Source: CAZISM01 sp964541895 | GTDB taxonomy: Bacteria > Zhuqueibacterota > Zhuqueibacteria > Residuimicrobiales > Residuimicrobiaceae | Reading direction: 5' to 3' | NCBI GenBank assembly: GCA_964541895.1 | Contig: CAZISM010000192.1 | Coordinates: 1-7,996 of the forward strand | DNA: 7,996 nucleotides | In this document: positions 6,901 through 7,996 of the stretch, in pieces | Position numbering within the stretch: position 1 is the first letter of the stretch | Layout: each line of letters begins with the position of its first letter | Program-made: the position numbers and the translations under genes | Notes under the pieces: model-generated | The model's input: the letters and a program-made list of their open reading frames with translations, nothing else | What the model was told of the DNA's origin: nothing | Database searches by the model: none

Positions 6901-7996
6901 ATTCAGGGTATCGGCTGTAAAGATCAAGCAGAAAGGTTTTCCGGCTCACGGCTTTTTCGACCTGTTGTCCGGCCTGCCGCAACCGGTCCAGATCGGTTTC
7001 AGCCGTGAAATCGAGGTTAACCGGTACGACGGCGGCGGCAAGGTCGAACTCGGCCCATTCCGGAACCAGCGTAGCCTGATGGACCAGGCCGATAGGCCCG
7101 GAGTCAGGATCCAGGCATCGATTGAACAAGGCGATGGCGGCGGGCCAAAAGCCGGGGCCTTCCTCTGCCATTCGCTTCTGAATGGCAGAGGAGAAATTTT
7201 CCTGTTTCGACCAGGGTTCAACCGGCGTGCTTGCGGACGACGGGGCATCGGCAGCCGGGAGATGCACCAGTTCTTTGAACCAGTATTTTTCATGGCGTGC
7301 CAGGTCAGAGGTTCTCTGCCCCCAGGCGACAAGGTCGGCGCCAGCTGGTGTTGTCAGAACCCTGCCGGGGTGAAGTTGATGGTGTTTTTGCAGAAAGGGT
7401 ATCGTGACTGCCTGGCCGTACAGATCTGTCAGCGCCTGAATCTGCACCGCGCCGGTGGCAGCGGCGACAACCAGGGTGTCTGCGGTGATGTCCAGAATTT
7501 CTCCAGGTCGAGAGCCTGGACGCTGGCCGCCGGTGGCAGCGGATTTGACCAGGTATACTTTGTTATCGATCAGCAATTTGGCAGAGCTAAAGGGATTTTG
7601 ATAGGATGCCCCAAAACCGACGCTGCGAATCAGATTAAAAAGCGATTCGCTGGACTCGGAAAAGTCGAGCACACCGCCTTTTTCAGGACGTTGGTAAAGA
7701 CCAAAATAACTTCTTTGACGCAGATCCTGTGATTCGAGCAGGAGCGCCCCATCGGCCACAGTCTGGAGCAGGCTCCTGAATGTACGAATGGCCGCTTCGT
7801 AACATTGCGCATTCAGCATTTGTACGTTGTCAAAGGGGTTGAGTTCAAAGATCTCCTGCGCCACGACATCGCCTTCGTCTGCGACGGCTGTCATCATGTG
7901 CCAGGTGACGCCGTGACGCCTCTCGCCGTTCAGAATCGCCCAGGAGGTGGCATAAACACCGGCATAGGCAGGCAGAGGGGCATCATGGTAGTTGAT
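3953..7996 (-). CDS. Nonribosomal peptide synthetase, F-C*-A-T-TE architecture (N-terminus beyond the right edge)
   Basis: The frame is open to the right edge; 1347 residues are visible, numbered from position 7996. Residues 1 to about 200 are a formyltransferase domain: INYHDAPLPAYAG with Asn2 and His4, then Asp40 in ADEGDVV, matching the Asn-His-Asp triad and spacing of methionyl-tRNA formyltransferase. Residues 231-455 resemble only the C-terminal half of a condensation domain (EKYWFKEL, then PVNLDF); no HHxxxDG site is present in place. The adenylation domain (about 470-960) has its core motifs: SLTYLEL 493, FTSGSTGKPKG from 614, FDAAVEEI 659, NTYGPTE 757, YKTGDY 846, GRKDDQVKIRG 864, and Lys954 in an altered final motif (NMKADL for NGKxDR). 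The carrier domain has FFELGGDSL with phosphopantetheine Ser1012. The type I thioesterase has GFSIGG (Ser1142), Asp1169 and His1303. The specificity positions read D-A-E-D-I-G-T-V-V-K, suggesting a basic amino acid. Expected job: load, N-formylate and release one residue. Domain calls are firm; substrate and product are inferred. Confidence 0.95.
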   Translation of the reverse strand: MNYHDAPLPAYAGVYATSWAILNGERRHGVTWHMMTAVADEGDVVAQEIFELNPFDNVQMLNAQCYEAAIRTFRSLLQTVADGALLLESQDLRQRSYFGLYQRPEKGGVLDFSESSESLFNLIRSVGFGASYQNPFSSAKLLIDNKVYLVKSAATGGQRPGSRPGEILDITADTLVVAAATGAVQIQALTDLYGQAVTIPFLQKHHQLHPGRVLTTPAGADLVAWGQRTSDLARHEKYWFKELVHLPAADAPSSASTPVEPWSKQENFSSAIQKRMAEEGPGFWPAAIALFNRCLDPDSGPIGLVHQATLVPEWAEFDLAAAVVPVNLDFTAETDLDRLRQAGQQVEKAVSRKTFLLDLYSRYPELQGKKPFPYSIIVILADVSSLPEKISQTHPQAIIVRLTSSGLQVRAASERRQEVQQYLSRLLLFIEHICSHGFERLQQLPLLLPAEEALLQAELAKANPFALQPVPFLFASQVQKTPHHIAVQQEGQSLTYLELNQLCDRIAARLQREGTGANRCVGLCMQRSPGLIAAVLAIQKCGCSYVPMDAKYPRHRIAQIIADADIKQIIVTRELAGLFDGELATTLIFEEIQEEAPAEQAVTCTLDDRAYVIFTSGSTGKPKGVMIGHQALAQFTLDAIERYGLGPSERVLQFASISFDAAVEEIFPALCSGATLVLRTDEWLSSIPNFIRECNHAGITVLDLPTAFWNVMIHECSTMELALPASVRCVIIGGELATDAAFASWKKLCGSYPLLFNTYGPTEATVVATHFQYQPDWPNAFLPIGTSRHGVHALVLNRFGQPLPPGYAGELYLAGSCLADGYINNEAMTRQAFQEKTVLTKTIRVYKTGDYVRQLQGGHLLFVGRKDDQVKIRGFRIELEEIKTAVSGLSEVKDCVVTTYGEGTDKKLAAYVVFSQATASVDTLRQQLRGKLPDYMIPAVFIPLEAIPLTVNMKADLRALPSPLTFEKKATLEGKQEIFSPVERTLQHIWQTVLEQAPIGADQDFFELGGDSLRAVRIMTMVEREMGRSLPISVLFRYSTIRQLALLIEAKDEEMRWRSLVQIKEGHGKLPLFIIHGAGLNILLFNTLARHMDADQPIYGLQARHMNGQGQPLDNLDEIVHEYAQEMLNVLPNGPFALAGFSIGGLIAFELAHYFRRHHKKVAFLGVFDTFADSAGHRQAGVHARLERLYHMVLKIWFNTRITVRYPAEVIPKKWRWLRYRMSLKKNRAAQLKDQELMNLPEKLQVIAAAIISAVEKNQLEWYPGPLHLFRAERRLFYLPETEYLGWKKYVADVIVHRIPGDHSYIFAPPNDMVFAQVLQAALDEESRHLEKDVATTRRHSESSVLL

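Noticed and set aside
7364..7384. HHQLHPG at NRPS residues 205-211, which looks like the condensation motif HHxxxDG
   Set aside because: The Asp is replaced by Pro, and the stretch lies at the end of the formyltransferase region only about 26 residues before the YW turn, too close for the real motif. It is taken as coincidence.
5855..7732. Plus-strand open frames of about 290 and 255 codons (5855-6727 and 6965-7732)
   Set aside because: Both are antisense to conserved NRPS domains (adenylation, condensation-like and formyltransferase) and have no protein-family features.

Overview
All four genes in this window lie on the minus strand, so transcription runs from high to low coordinates. The DNA has a moderately high G+C content, with one clearly AT-rich island at about 3060-3150. 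The best taxonomic clue is the pair at low coordinates: a surface protein ending in a type IX secretion (T9SS)-style sorting domain, followed by a PorV/PorQ-family outer-membrane protein. That combination points to the Bacteroidetes/Chlorobi/Fibrobacteres superphylum or a related candidate phylum such as Calditrichota or KSB1. The exact lineage cannot be fixed from this window.

Region 1 (7996-3150, right two thirds) is a natural-product biosynthesis operon. A large nonribosomal peptide synthetase (NRPS) enters from the right edge, with its N-terminus outside the window. Its visible order is formyltransferase (F), truncated condensation-like domain (C*), adenylation (A), carrier (T) and thioesterase (TE). 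The first in-frame ATG, at 7897, is not the start: reading on to the edge recovers the Asn and His of the formyltransferase active site. The NRPS stop codon overlaps by 4 bases the start of a Sfp-type 4'-phosphopantetheinyl transferase, the enzyme needed to activate the T domain. The two genes form a self-contained unit: A loads an amino acid, F is placed to N-formylate it, and TE releases it. The A-domain pocket has two acidic residues that hint at a basic substrate.

Region 2 (3149-2820) is intergenic. It holds an AT-rich inverted repeat at the end of the first operon, a good sigma70-like promoter facing left (TTGACT-16 bp-TATATT), a perfect 7+7 bp dyad over the -10/start region, and a leader of about 255 nt with a GC-rich hairpin.

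Region 3 (2819-1) is a cell-surface/secretion pair only 14 bp apart. The first gene encodes an exported protein of about 800 residues made of four tandem repeats of a beta-rich module, a DUF11-like domain, an Fn3-like domain and a T9SS-like C-terminal domain. The second encodes a PorV/PorQ-family outer-membrane barrel protein truncated by the left edge. In the known T9SS, PorV shuttles such C-terminal-domain cargo, so a functional pairing is plausible but inferred. Nothing in the sequence links the surface pair to the NRPS operon beyond adjacency.

No tRNA, rRNA, CRISPR array, insertion sequence or attachment site was seen. The long plus-strand open frames are shadows of the minus-strand genes.
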